Source of the DNA: Paraburkholderia bannensis NBRC 103871
GTDB lineage: Bacteria; Pseudomonadota; Gammaproteobacteria; Burkholderiales; Burkholderiaceae
Length of the DNA: 64,000 bases
NCBI RefSeq assembly: GCF_000685015.1
Contig: NZ_BAYA01000005.1
Span: forward strand, 372,001 to 436,000
Direction: 5' to 3'
A program made the translations under genes and the position numbers. Below the pieces are notes generated by a model that worked only from the letters and a program-made list of their open reading frames with translations, was not told the DNA's origin and did no database searches. Below are positions 1 to 8,921 of this stretch, in pieces (within the stretch, counting starts at the first letter, position 1; every line of letters begins with the position of its first letter).

Positions 1-1
1 C

Positions 2-190
2 ACGCTGCACGCGATGGGCGTGAGCGGCGTGCGCGAACTCGGCGCGCTGCATCAGGTGACGATGCAGCAGGCCTACATGATGGCGACGAGCGACATGTTC
101 TTCATGGCGTGCGTCACCTGCGTCGTGCTTGCCGCGCTGATGTGGCTCACGCGTCCCAGACGCGGCGCCGCCATGACGCCCGGACATTGA
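2..190 (+). CDS. C-terminal end of a DHA2-family MFS efflux permease (EmrB-like), partial
   Basis: Only the last 62 codons are inside the window; the gene begins upstream. The visible part has a periplasmic-loop-like stretch, LGALHQVTMQQAYMMATSD, followed by one hydrophobic segment (FFMACVTCVVLAALMWL) and a short basic tail. This matches the last transmembrane helix of EmrB/QacA-type 14-TM drug/proton antiporters. The identification rests strongly on context: an outer-membrane factor and an EmrA/HlyD adaptor follow on the same strand. In the classical order emrA precedes emrB, so the permease-first order here is a rearranged version. Substrate unknown. Confidence 0.7.
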   Translation, partial: TLHAMGVSGVRELGALHQVTMQQAYMMATSDMFFMACVTCVVLAALMWLTRPRRGAAMTPGH

Positions 191-220
191 CGCCATAACG
201 ACAAGAGAGGAAACCACGCG

Positions 221-1177
221 ATGCGGCCAGCAGCCCTTGTCATTCTCTATTACCCGAGCAGCGAGCAGCTCGCGCGGCTGGCCGCCTTGCGCGATGCCTG
301 CGACGCGCTCGTTGTCGTGGATAACACCCCACGCGCCGATGCCGACGCCCTCGAAGCCGCCCGACGCGACGGCTACACGCTGATACATCATGGCAATCGC
401 GGCGGCATTGCAGGCGCGTATAACGCGGGGCTCGCGCATCTGTTCGCGTTGTCCCCCAGGATCGACGCGGTCGCTCTGTTCGATCAGGACTCGGTCGTGC
501 CGCACGCCTATTTCCCGGCGATGCGCGCATTCGGCGCGCGTCTGGCCGGGCGCGCCTTTATCGCCGGGCCGCGCATCTTCGACGAGAACGACGGACGCTT
601 CCTGCCCGAACTCGCGACCAATGGCATCGGCGTGCGCCGCCTGGAAGTGAACATGAGCGCGGCGGCCGCCTCGCCGCCGGTGCGCTGTGCGTTCCTGATT
701 TCGTCGGGCAGCTTCGTATCGCGCGAGGCCTACGCGACGCTCGGCCGCTTCGACGAGGCGCTCTTCATCGATCATGTCGATACCGAATACTGTTTTCGCG
801 CGCTCGCGCGCAACGTGCCGCTCTACCTGGTGCCTACGCTGGTGTTGCGCCATCGCATCGGCGCGAAGGCACGGCGACGCATCGGCCCACTCGACATGTC
901 GACCATGAATCATCCGTGGACGCGCCGCTATTACAGCGCGCGCAACGCCATGCAAATCGCGATCCTCTATGGCCCGCGCTTTCCGGTCGCGCTGGTGCCG
1001 AACCTGCTGACGCTCTGGCAGATCGTCCAGGTCGTCGTCGGTGAACAGGACAAGCGCGCCAAGCTCAAGGGCATTCTTTACGGTCTGTTCGACGGCTTGC
1101 TGGGGCGCCTTGGGCCCATCGACGCCGACCACCCACGCTGGGCCACGCGCGTGAGCGCGCAGGAGCGGCGCGGATGA
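221..1177 (+). CDS. Family 2 glycosyltransferase, rhamnosyltransferase-like
   Basis: A 318-residue protein with the GT-A fold layout of family 2 glycosyltransferases. The N-terminal nucleotide-binding strand is followed by the VVVDN turn (residues 31-35), the NRGGIAGAYNAG segment (59-70) and the DQD metal/nucleotide motif at 88-90. The rest resembles rhamnosyltransferases (RfbF/RhlC type) that use dTDP-L-rhamnose. No signal peptide or clear membrane anchor, so it is probably cytoplasmic. The start is backed by the purine-rich AGAGAGGAAA upstream. It begins 31 bases after the permease stop and overlaps the next gene by ATGA, so it is translated within the efflux operon. A sugar transferase in a drug-efflux operon is unusual and may point to an exported glycolipid or glycosylated metabolite (inference). 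Confidence 0.85.
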   Translation: MRPAALVILYYPSSEQLARLAALRDACDALVVVDNTPRADADALEAARRDGYTLIHHGNRGGIAGAYNAGLAHLFALSPRIDAVALFDQDSVVPHAYFPAMRAFGARLAGRAFIAGPRIFDENDGRFLPELATNGIGVRRLEVNMSAAAASPPVRCAFLISSGSFVSREAYATLGRFDEALFIDHVDTEYCFRALARNVPLYLVPTLVLRHRIGAKARRRIGPLDMSTMNHPWTRRYYSARNAMQIAILYGPRFPVALVPNLLTLWQIVQVVVGEQDKRAKLKGILYGLFDGLLGRLGPIDADHPRWATRVSAQERRG

Positions 1178-2754
1178 GCACGCTCACGATCGCTCGCCTC
1201 AGCCGCATTCTCCGCGTTCTTGCGCTCTGCGCCGCGACGTTGCTCGCCTGCGGCTGTGCGCCGACCATCGCGCCAGCCTTGCAGCCGCACGCACCCGATG
1301 CGAACGCGCTCTCGCGCACGCTCGCCGATACGCCCCAATCCGCCAGCGCCAACGCGTGGCCTGCGCCCGACTGGGTGCGCCAGTTCGGCGATCCGCAGCT
1401 CGACCAGCTGGTCGCCGAAGCCTACGCGCACAACCCCGACCTGCAGGTCGCGAAAGCGCGCATCGGCATAGCGCAGTCGCAGTTGCAGCAGTTCTCGTCG
1501 CTCACGGGCCTCACGGCCACGGCCGGTGCGAGCGTCAACAAGGCGCGCATGCCGCAATCGGATGGCGTCGCCAACGTCTCGGCCAACGGCTATGAGGTGC
1601 CGGTTCAACTGTTTGGCAATCCTGTTCAGTCGCCGTCGTCGATCTTCCTCGGGCTCGACTATCAACTCGATCTCTGGGGCCGCAACGCGGCGGCCACGCG
1701 CGGGCTGCTGTCGCTGCGCGACGCCGCGCGCGTCGATGCGGAGCAGGCGCGTCTCACGCTTGCCGTCGCCATCGTCTCGCTCTATTGCGATCTCGACCAG
1801 GCTTATGCGCTGCACGACCTCCTGATCGAGAAACGCGACGCGAGCGACCAGATCACCGCCGTGCTGCGCGAGCGCGCCGCGCGCGGCATCGACAACGGCT
1901 ACGACGCCGACGACGCAGCCGTGCGCCGCAACAAGCTCATCGCGCAGATCGAACTGGCCGACGAGCGCGTCCGCCTCGCGCAACTGCAACTGGGCGTGCT
2001 CTCGGGCGGCGGCCCCGAGCGCGGCCTCACGCTCGCGCGCCCGCGTCCCGCCAATCTGTCGAGCCTCGCCGACCAGCCGCTGCCCGCGCGCCTGTCCGCC
2101 GACCTGCTTGGGCGCCGCCCCGATATCGTGGCCGCGCGCCTGCGGGTGGAAGCCGCGTATGCGGCCATCGACGGCACGCGCGCGGAGTTCTATCCCGACG
2201 TGAACCTCGTGGGCTTCGCGGGCCTGCTCGCGCTCACGCCCGGTGCGATGTTCTCGCGCCAGGCGCTGGCGGGATCGGTCGGCCCCGCTGTGTCGCTGCC
2301 GATCTTCGATCGGGGCCGCCTCAAGGCGAAGCTGTCGGGCGACGCCGCCAGCGCCGACGTCGCCATCGGCCTCTACAACAAGACCATCGATGCGGCGCTG
2401 GGCGACGTTGCGCGCACGCTCGTCTCGCTCTCGACCGTGGATCGCCTCGTGAGCGGCGAGCGCGACGCCGCCGATGCCGCGCAGCGCTATGTCTCGATCG
2501 CCGAGGAGCGGCACCGGCGCGGCCTGCTGATGCAAAAGGACGTCAACACGGCCAAGCTCACGCTCTACGACGAGCGCGCGCAGCTGATCGACCTGCAGGC
2601 GCAGCAACGCACGCTGCGCGTGGCGCTGATCGGCGCGCTGGGTGGCGGCTTCGACGAGCGCACGCTGCCGGGGCCGGCGATTTCGCGTTTCGATGTCGCG
2701 TTCCCTTCACACGATCGACTCACCGATCGACTCACCACAGCGCGTTCCAACTAA
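1174..2754 (+). CDS. NodT-family outer-membrane efflux lipoprotein
   Basis: A 526-residue outer-membrane factor that would form the TolC-like exit duct of the tripartite pump. The N-terminus has a hydrophobic signal ending in a lipobox, LLAC at residues 23-26, so it is probably a lipoprotein. Two repeated OEP halves follow, with the usual NPDLQVAKARI and RRPDIVAARLRVEAAYA motifs. Length is somewhat above the common 460-500 residues because of a longer N-terminal part. It starts inside the glycosyltransferase stop (ATGA) and its TAA overlaps the next ATG by one base, so all genes here are translationally coupled. The C-terminus carries a 12-base tandem repeat that encodes DRLT twice. Confidence 0.93.
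   Translation: MSTLTIARLSRILRVLALCAATLLACGCAPTIAPALQPHAPDANALSRTLADTPQSASANAWPAPDWVRQFGDPQLDQLVAEAYAHNPDLQVAKARIGIAQSQLQQFSSLTGLTATAGASVNKARMPQSDGVANVSANGYEVPVQLFGNPVQSPSSIFLGLDYQLDLWGRNAAATRGLLSLRDAARVDAEQARLTLAVAIVSLYCDLDQAYALHDLLIEKRDASDQITAVLRERAARGIDNGYDADDAAVRRNKLIAQIELADERVRLAQLQLGVLSGGGPERGLTLARPRPANLSSLADQPLPARLSADLLGRRPDIVAARLRVEAAYAAIDGTRAEFYPDVNLVGFAGLLALTPGAMFSRQALAGSVGPAVSLPIFDRGRLKAKLSGDAASADVAIGLYNKTIDAALGDVARTLVSLSTVDRLVSGERDAADAAQRYVSIAEERHRRGLLMQKDVNTAKLTLYDERAQLIDLQAQQRTLRVALIGALGGGFDERTLPGPAISRFDVAFPSHDRLTDRLTTARSN
2712..2735 (+). repeat. Two copies of a 12-base in-frame tandem repeat
   Basis: CGATCGACTCAC occurs twice back to back near the 3' end of the outer-membrane factor gene. 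It is in frame and encodes DRLT twice in the C-terminal tail, so copy changes would alter only tail length. Confidence 0.8.
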
Positions 2755-3950
2755 TGCACCACGACCACGCCAACCTGCACCCCGATCCGGCCACGCTCGC
2801 CGCGAACGCCGCCCTGCTGGAGCGCAAGCGCGCGACGCGGCGGCGGCGCTTTGCGATCTTCGGCACGGTGGCCGCCGTCACCGCGCTCGCCGCGGCCGCT
2901 TACTGGTACACCGCCGCGCGCTTTCGCGAGGACACCGACGACGCTTACGTCGCCGGCAACGTCGTGCAGATCGCCGCACAGACGGCGGGCACCGTGATCG
3001 ACGTCGTCGCCGCCGATACGCAGCGCGTGCGCGCGGGCCAGGCGCTCGTGCAGCTCGACGACGCCGAGGCGTCGGTGGCGCTCGCGCAGGCCAGGGCGCA
3101 GCTCGCGCAGGCGGTGCGCCAGGCCGCCAACGCACGCTATTCGGCAACCATGTACGCCGAAGCGGTCAAGGCGCGGCAAGCCGATCTCGACCTCGCGCAA
3201 CATGCGCTGGCCGCGCGCGACCATGCGCCGGTCGAAGTCGTGTCGCCCGAGGAACTGGCCCGCGCGCGCGCCGCCGTGGCGGGTGCGCAGGCGCAGCTAG
3301 GCGCGGCGCAGGCGCAACTCGACTCGGCGCGTGCACTCGGCAGCCGCCTCGCCGTGGAGGACAATCCGGGCGTGATTCAGGCGGTCGCGCAATTCAAGCT
3401 TGCGTGGCGCAATCTCAAGCGCACCACCATCGTCGCGCCCATCGACGGCGTGGTCGGCCAACGCACCGTGCAGGTCGGGCAGCAGGTCGGGCCGGGCCTC
3501 ACGCTGATGTCGGTCGTGCAGCTGCATGGCCTGTGGGTCGAAGCGAACTTCAAGGAAGGCCAGATCCGCAACATGCGCGTGGGCCAGCCCGTAACTATTA
3601 ATTCGGATATCTACGGATCGAAGGTGAATTATCGCGGGCGCGTGGAAGGGTTCTCGGCGGGCACGGGCAGTGCGTTTTCGATGCTGCCGCCGCAGAACGC
3701 CGCGGGCAACTGGATCAAGGTCGTGCAACGCGTGCCCGTCGTCATCGCCATCGAGCCGGACGACCTTGCCGCGCATCCCCTGCGTATCGGTCTGTCGATG
3801 CGGGTGCGGGTCGATACGCATGAACGCGACGGCCACATGCTCGATTCGGACACGCCGCTTGCCGCGCTCGCCACACGCGTGCACGACGGCCTGGCAAGCG
3901 AAGCGCAAGCAGCGGCGGACAAGGTGATCCGGGACAACCGGGGCAGCTAG
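2754..3950 (+). CDS. HlyD/EmrA-family membrane fusion protein
   Basis: A 398-residue periplasmic adaptor linking the DHA2 permease to the outer-membrane factor. A basic cytoplasmic N-terminus (residues 23-32) precedes one transmembrane anchor at about 33-53. The hallmark TDDAYVAGNVVQIAAQTAGTV, typical of EmrA proteins, starts near residue 61. A lipoyl/biotinyl-like hairpin and coiled coil rich in Ala, Gln and Arg follow, then a beta-barrel with TIVAPIDGVVGQRTVQVGQQV. The frame is open far upstream, but the ATG at 2754 is preferred because it overlaps the previous stop (TAATG) and begins a standard EmrA N-terminus. It is the last gene of the efflux operon; the next gene is convergent 15 bases away. 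Confidence 0.93.
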   Translation: MHHDHANLHPDPATLAANAALLERKRATRRRRFAIFGTVAAVTALAAAAYWYTAARFREDTDDAYVAGNVVQIAAQTAGTVIDVVAADTQRVRAGQALVQLDDAEASVALAQARAQLAQAVRQAANARYSATMYAEAVKARQADLDLAQHALAARDHAPVEVVSPEELARARAAVAGAQAQLGAAQAQLDSARALGSRLAVEDNPGVIQAVAQFKLAWRNLKRTTIVAPIDGVVGQRTVQVGQQVGPGLTLMSVVQLHGLWVEANFKEGQIRNMRVGQPVTINSDIYGSKVNYRGRVEGFSAGTGSAFSMLPPQNAAGNWIKVVQRVPVVIAIEPDDLAAHPLRIGLSMRVRVDTHERDGHMLDSDTPLAALATRVHDGLASEAQAAADKVIRDNRGS

Positions 3951-3965
3951 CGTGGGCCCGCGCCC

Positions 3966-4898
3966 TCAGTACCACGGCACGTCCGTCACCTGCGCGCCCG
4001 TGATCTTCACGATGAACGCCAGGAACGCCGTCACTTTCGCCGACGGGTGCCGCCGCGACGGATACAGCGCATAGAGCGGAAAGCGTTCGTCGGGCCAGTC
4101 GGGAAAGAGATCGACGAGCTTGCCGCTTTCGACGAGCGGCTGCGTGCCCAGCGCCATGATCTGCGCGATGCCATGTCCCGCGAGACACGCGCCGTGCATC
4201 GTCGATACGTCGTTCACCGTGAGCCGCCCGCGCGCGGCAATCACGACCTTCCTGCGCGGCCGGTGAAACTCCCACACGAACGGCCGCCCCGTTAGCGGCT
4301 CGCGAAACTGGATGCACTCGTGCGGCGCGCATTCGAGATCGGCAGGCTTGAGCGGCCTGCCGTGCTTCTTCAGGTAGCATGGCGAGGCGGCGGTCACGAT
4401 GCGCGTGTCCAGCAGCTTGCGCGCCACCAGCGTCGACGGGCGCGGCTCGCCGAAACGCACGGCCAGGTCGAAGCCGTCGGCAACCATGTCGCCCAGGTCG
4501 TCGCGCGTGATGAGATCGAGGTCGAGATCGGGGTAGCGCTCGACAAACTGGCCGATACGCGGGCTCAGCACGATCTTCGAGAAGAACGGGTCGACGTTCA
4601 CACGCAAGCGCCCGCGCACGGCGCTCGCGCCGCCTGCCGCCGATGCCGCCGCCTGCTCCAGTCCTTCGAGCAGCGGCACCACCTGTTCGTAGAGCCGCCG
4701 CCCTTCGTCCGTGAGCGTGACGGTGTGCGTCGTGCGGTCGAACAGCCGGATGCCCAGCCTCGCCTCCAGCCGCGCCACCGCCCGGCTCACGCCCGATTGC
4801 GACATATCGAGGCGCTCGGCTGCGCCCGCGAAACTGCCGCTATCGGCGATGGCCGTCAGCACGCCCATGCCGTTGAGAATGCGTTCGTCGAAAGCCAT
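3966..4898 (-). CDS. LysR-type transcriptional regulator
   Basis: A 310-residue regulator with an N-terminal winged helix (GSFAGAAERLDMSQSGVSRAVARLEARLG) and a C-terminal periplasmic-binding-like effector domain, the normal LysR size. The ATG at 4898 is chosen over the GTG at 4916 because a GAGGA ribosome-binding site lies about nine bases before it. It diverges from the NmrA-like reductase at 5047, and the gap holds a perfect inverted repeat at 4946-4967. By the usual LysR logic it probably controls itself and that reductase. It belongs to the CrgA/DmlR-like branch often linked to oxidoreductases of this kind (family knowledge). Effector unknown. Confidence 0.92.
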   Translation of the reverse strand: MAFDERILNGMGVLTAIADSGSFAGAAERLDMSQSGVSRAVARLEARLGIRLFDRTTHTVTLTDEGRRLYEQVVPLLEGLEQAAASAAGGASAVRGRLRVNVDPFFSKIVLSPRIGQFVERYPDLDLDLITRDDLGDMVADGFDLAVRFGEPRPSTLVARKLLDTRIVTAASPCYLKKHGRPLKPADLECAPHECIQFREPLTGRPFVWEFHRPRRKVVIAARGRLTVNDVSTMHGACLAGHGIAQIMALGTQPLVESGKLVDLFPDWPDERFPLYALYPSRRHPSAKVTAFLAFIVKITGAQVTDVPWY

Positions 4899-4945
4899 GA
4901 TGATGTCCTCGTGCACTGGCCAGCGTTCCGGTCATGCCATTGTGT

Positions 4946-4967
4946 CATGAATCAAATGCCATTCATG
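4946..4967. promoter_or_regulatory. Inverted repeat in the divergent LysR/reductase promoter region
   Basis: CATGAAT (4946-4952) and ATTCATG (4961-4967) form a perfect 7-8-7 dyad in the gap between the LysR gene and the reductase. Its place 80-100 bases before the reductase start and its AT-rich arms fit a LysR recognition site. Binding is inferred. Confidence 0.5.
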
Positions 4968-5046
4968 TCATGGATTGCCGTGCTGGCAACGCCCAGAATC
5001 CGTTGCGTCGATACCTTTTCTTCAATCCTCGTAGCGGAGCAGGCAG

Positions 5047-5910
5047 ATGTTTGCAATCACCGGCATGACAGGTCAAGTGGGCGGCGCACTCGCGCAAGCG
5101 CTCATCGAACAGCGACAGGCAGTGCGCGCCGTGGTGCGCAATGCACAAAAAGCGTCCACGTGGGCGGCGCGCGGCTGCGAGATCGCCGTCGCGGAAATGA
5201 GTGACAGCACGGCGCTGCGCCGTGCTTTCGAAGGCACGCAGGGCGTGTTCGTGCTGCTGCCGCCCGTGTTCGATCCCTCACCCGATTTCGCCGAATCGAA
5301 GCGCAACATCGCCGCGTTGCGCTACGCGCTCGCGCAAGCGCAGCCGCAACGCGTGGTCGTGCTTTCCACCATCGGCGCACAGGCGAGCCAGCCGAACCTG
5401 CTCAACCAGCTTGGCCTCATGGAGCAGGCGCTAGGCACGCTGCCCATGCCCGTCGCGTTCCTGCGCGCGGCGTGGTTCTTCGAGAACGCCGCGTGGGACG
5501 TGGCGTCGGCGCGCGACCAGGGCACGATAGAAAGCTATTTGCAGCCGCTCGACAAACCGGTGCCGATGGTCTCGACCGTCGATATCGGCCAGCTTGCAGC
5601 GCGCCTGTTGCAGGAGACATGGTCAGGCGTGCGCGTGGTGGAGCTGGAAGGCCCGCGCCGCGTGACGCCCCACGACATCGCCGCCGCGTTTGCCCTGGCG
5701 CTTCATCGGCCTGTGCAGGCACGCGCCGTGCCGCGCGAACAATGGGAAGCGCTGTTCCGCGCACAGGGCATGAACCACCCTGCGCCGCGCATGCAGATGC
5801 TCGACGGCTTCAACGAAGGCTGGATCGAATTCGAGTCGCCCGCCGATACGCTCAAAGGTCGCGTCACCCTCGAACAAGCCATCGCCGCACTCGTCGAACG
5901 CAGCGCCTGA
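5047..5910 (+). CDS. NmrA/SDR-a5-type NAD(P)-binding reductase
   Basis: A 287-residue atypical short-chain dehydrogenase. The N-terminal Rossmann motif ITGMTGQVG sits at residues 4-12, and LLPP near residue 75 and RAAWFFEN near 145 match the NAD(P)H:quinone/azoreductase-like NmrA family (for example YtfG). It lacks the YxxxK active-site pair of classical SDRs, as usual in this group, so it may be a redox sensor or a quinone reductase. The upstream AGCGGAGCAGGCAG supports the start. It diverges from the LysR gene at 3966-4898, which is the likely regulator. The physiological substrate cannot be read from sequence. Confidence 0.85.
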   Translation: MFAITGMTGQVGGALAQALIEQRQAVRAVVRNAQKASTWAARGCEIAVAEMSDSTALRRAFEGTQGVFVLLPPVFDPSPDFAESKRNIAALRYALAQAQPQRVVVLSTIGAQASQPNLLNQLGLMEQALGTLPMPVAFLRAAWFFENAAWDVASARDQGTIESYLQPLDKPVPMVSTVDIGQLAARLLQETWSGVRVVELEGPRRVTPHDIAAAFALALHRPVQARAVPREQWEALFRAQGMNHPAPRMQMLDGFNEGWIEFESPADTLKGRVTLEQAIAALVERSA

Positions 5911-6138
5911 TTGCGCGTTGGCGCAGCTTCGCGCGTCGAAACTGGCGCGTCACTGGCCTCGACATGGCGCGCCCGTCATCTACGCGTCTTTATGCTTTTC
6001 CAGCGGATTTCGCAGGGAACGTTGCTGGCCTGAATCGCTCGTAGGGGCATGGGCGGCGTGGCGCACGTCGCGCTCCATACCTTTCATCGAGCGATCGTCC
6101 AACTTGCAAAGTGCGATCGCGATGCTGGCGAGGGACAC

Positions 6139-7248
6139 ATGCAAGCGCGTCAGGGACGTTCCATCGAAGTCGATTTTTTCCGCGGTATCGTGCTCATCGT
6201 GATCGTGCTCGATCACATTCCCGGCAGCGCGCTTTCGCACGTCATGTTGCACGCCTATGCGCTGTGCGATTCCGCCGAAGTGTTTGTGTTTCTGGGCGGC
6301 TATGCATCGGCGGCGGCTTTCATGGCCGTGCATGCACATCGCGGCGTCAGCGCCGCAAAGCAGCGGTTTTTACGGCGCAGCTGGGAGATCTATCGCGCGT
6401 ACCTGCTGACCGCCGTGCTCACGCTGCTGACGGGCGCGCTGCTTGCTGTGCTCCACCTCAATCCGCTCGCTGCCGACCTGAGCGGCTGGGCGCCGTTCGC
6501 ACTGCATCCGTTCCGGGAGACGCTCAATGTGCTCACGCTCGCGCGCCAGCCCTACCTGTCGAGCGTGTTGCCGATGTATGTCATATTCGCGTTGTGCGTG
6601 CCGGCGACCGTGCCGCTCGCACGCCGCGCGCCCCTGCCGACGCTGGCCGCAAGCCTGCTGGTCTGGGTGTTCGCGCCGCAGCTTGCCGCGCTCTTCAGCG
6701 CGAACCATGTCGCCGACTGGTCGTTCAATCCGTTCGCGTGGCAGTTGATGTTCGTGTTCGGCATGTTGTGCCGCCTGCACCCCCTGCCCGCCGACTTCAA
6801 GGCGTCGCAGGCCGCGCGCTGGCTCGTGCGGCTCGCCTTTGCGGCCGTAGCGGCGTTCGCAGCGGTTAAACTGCTCGTCCTGACTCAACCCTTGCCTGGA
6901 GCCATGAAACAGCATCTGGCGTTCGCCCGCGTCGTCAACTTCATCGTGATCGCGATGGTGGCGGCGTATTTCGTGCATCGCGGCACGGTCGCGCGCCTCG
7001 CCGCGTGGCTGCCGTCGGTGGTCACGGTCGGGCGCACGGGCCTCGTGTGCTTCGTCGGCGGCACGCTGATTTCGGTGGCCGTCGATACCGCGACACCCCA
7101 CGCGCTGCACGGCGCGGCGGCCTTCGCGGCAGGGCTCGCGGGCGACATCGTGGCGATTGCCGCCACGCTGATGCTCGCGCGCACCTGGCGCGGCGTGACC
7201 AACCGGCAGAAAGCGCGCGCCGCCGTCAACGGCGCTGGGTACGGATGA
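6139..7248 (+). CDS. opgC: OpgC-family membrane acyltransferase (glucan succinylation protein)
   Basis: A 369-residue polytopic inner-membrane protein with about ten hydrophobic segments. It begins with the family signature EVDFFRGIVLIVIVLDHIPGS and has AEVFVFLGGYASAAAF soon after. OpgC proteins transfer succinyl groups to osmoregulated periplasmic glucans. The ATG at 6139 is preferred over an upstream in-frame ATG at 6049 because GAGGGA lies just before it and family members start here. The upstream 228 bases show no gene. Its stop overlaps the ATG of the tannase-like gene (ATGA), an unexpected coupling. No opgGH genes are in the window, so it would act on glucans made elsewhere. Confidence 0.88.
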   Translation: MQARQGRSIEVDFFRGIVLIVIVLDHIPGSALSHVMLHAYALCDSAEVFVFLGGYASAAAFMAVHAHRGVSAAKQRFLRRSWEIYRAYLLTAVLTLLTGALLAVLHLNPLAADLSGWAPFALHPFRETLNVLTLARQPYLSSVLPMYVIFALCVPATVPLARRAPLPTLAASLLVWVFAPQLAALFSANHVADWSFNPFAWQLMFVFGMLCRLHPLPADFKASQAARWLVRLAFAAVAAFAAVKLLVLTQPLPGAMKQHLAFARVVNFIVIAMVAAYFVHRGTVARLAAWLPSVVTVGRTGLVCFVGGTLISVAVDTATPHALHGAAAFAAGLAGDIVAIAATLMLARTWRGVTNRQKARAAVNGAGYG

Positions 7249-8921
7249 GCCGGGGCCTCGCGCGCAGCTTTGCCTGCTGGAAATCGGGCCGTTACGCGAC
7301 GTGCCTTCTGGCGTTCGTCCTGAGCGCGCCGGTTCACGCCCAGCGCACGCCCGCCTTGCCGCTCCACTGCACTGACCTGGCGGGCCTGCTGCTGCCGCCC
7401 GAGGCCATCGCCGTGCCCACGGGCGGCGCGCTCGTGCAGAGCGCCGTCATGATCGCGGCGACCGCCATCGGCAACCAGGACGGCGACTTTTGCCGCCTGA
7501 CCGGCGTGATCCGCCCGCAGACCTCGGGCACGCCCGACATCCATTTCGAGCTGAACCTGCCGAGCCGCTGGAACGGCCGCGCGGTGCAGTTCGGCGGCGG
7601 CGGCTACAACGGCGTGGTCGTCACCGGCACCGGGCCGACGCCGTTCTCGCCCGACCGCGCCCCGCTCGCGCGCGGCTACGCCACCTTCGGCGACGACTCG
7701 GGCCATCGCGGCGATTCCTCGCAGGCCAACTTCGGCCTGCTCGACGAGGCCGTGACCAACTTCGGCTACCTGCACCTGAAGAAAGTGCATGACGTGGCGC
7801 TCGCGCTGATCGAGCAAGGCTACGGCCGCGCGCCGGAGCACATGTATTTCGCGGGCGGATCGACGGGCGGGCGCGAGGGCTACACCGTGATCCAGCGCTA
7901 TCCCGACGATTACGACGGCGTGGTCGCCAATGCGCCCGCCCTGAATTTTTCCGGCGTGCGCCTGCTGGGCGTGATGGTGGGCCAAAGCGAATACCGCACA
8001 CCGGGCGGCTACCTGTCGCCGCAACTGCTGGAGCACGTCTACGAGCGCACGATGCAGGTGTGCGACGCGCTCGACGGCGCCGCCGACGGCATCATCAGCG
8101 ACGTCGAAGGCTGCCGCGCCAGGGAAGCCGAGATCGTCGAATCGCTGCGCTGCCCCGCGCACGAAGCAGGCGGCGTCGTCGCCGCCGACGAATGCGTGAC
8201 GCCCGCGCAGCTTGCGACGCTCGAACGCCTGCGCGACGGCCTGCGCCTGCCCTATCCGCTCGCCTGGAACGCAGACCGCTATCGCGGCTACAACGTGTTC
8301 CAGGGCGTGCGCTTCACGAGCCTGCTCGGCCTTGCGCATTCGCCCGAGCGCCTGCCGCAGCCTGCCTTCGTCGCCAACGGCTATCTGTTCGCACAGGGCG
8401 ATGCGTACATCAAGTACTTCGTCACGCACGACCCGACCTTCGACGCGAGCAGCTTCGACGTGACGCGTCCGGGCCGCTATCAGCAGCGCCTGTACACGCT
8501 TTCCACGACGATCGGCGCGATGAACCCCGATATCTCGCGTTTTCTCGCGCGCGGCGGCAAGCTCATCACGCTGCAAGGTCTCGCCGATGAAGTCATCAGC
8601 CCGAACCAGACCATCGCCTATTACAACGGCCTGATTGCGCGTTACGGCGACGAGCGCGTGGACGACTTCATGCGCCTCTACATGGTGCCGGGCTTCCAGC
8701 ACGGCAATGGCGTGTTCATTCCGTCGGTCGACCTGCTCGGTGCGCTCGATGGCTGGGTTTCGCACGGCGTCGCGCCGCAAACCCTGGTCGCCACCGATAT
8801 CGCGCAACCGACCAACGGGCGCACGCGCCCGCTGTGCCGCTATCCCGCGTTCCCGCGCTACCTGGGCAAGGGCAACATCAACCGCGCGTCGAACTTCGAA
8901 TGCGCGACGCCGACGCCGTGA
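7245..8921 (+). CDS. Tannase/feruloyl esterase family secreted hydrolase
   Basis: A 558-residue esterase. A Sec signal peptide ends near VHA-QR (residues 30-33). The nucleophile serine is S206 in GGSTGGREG. The acid is probably in LADEVISP and the base in FQHGNG near the C-terminus, giving the Ser-Asp-His triad of the tannase family. A cysteine pair flanks the lid region (QVCDALDGAADGI to DVEGC). Such enzymes split ester bonds of galloyl or hydroxycinnamoyl conjugates in the periplasm or outside the cell. The ATGA overlap with opgC fixes the start and couples translation. Its 3' end overlaps the convergent hydrolase gene by 44 bases. Exact ester substrate is unknown. Confidence 0.88.
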   Translation: MSRGLARSFACWKSGRYATCLLAFVLSAPVHAQRTPALPLHCTDLAGLLLPPEAIAVPTGGALVQSAVMIAATAIGNQDGDFCRLTGVIRPQTSGTPDIHFELNLPSRWNGRAVQFGGGGYNGVVVTGTGPTPFSPDRAPLARGYATFGDDSGHRGDSSQANFGLLDEAVTNFGYLHLKKVHDVALALIEQGYGRAPEHMYFAGGSTGGREGYTVIQRYPDDYDGVVANAPALNFSGVRLLGVMVGQSEYRTPGGYLSPQLLEHVYERTMQVCDALDGAADGIISDVEGCRAREAEIVESLRCPAHEAGGVVAADECVTPAQLATLERLRDGLRLPYPLAWNADRYRGYNVFQGVRFTSLLGLAHSPERLPQPAFVANGYLFAQGDAYIKYFVTHDPTFDASSFDVTRPGRYQQRLYTLSTTIGAMNPDISRFLARGGKLITLQGLADEVISPNQTIAYYNGLIARYGDERVDDFMRLYMVPGFQHGNGVFIPSVDLLGALDGWVSHGVAPQTLVATDIAQPTNGRTRPLCRYPAFPRYLGKGNINRASNFECATPTP

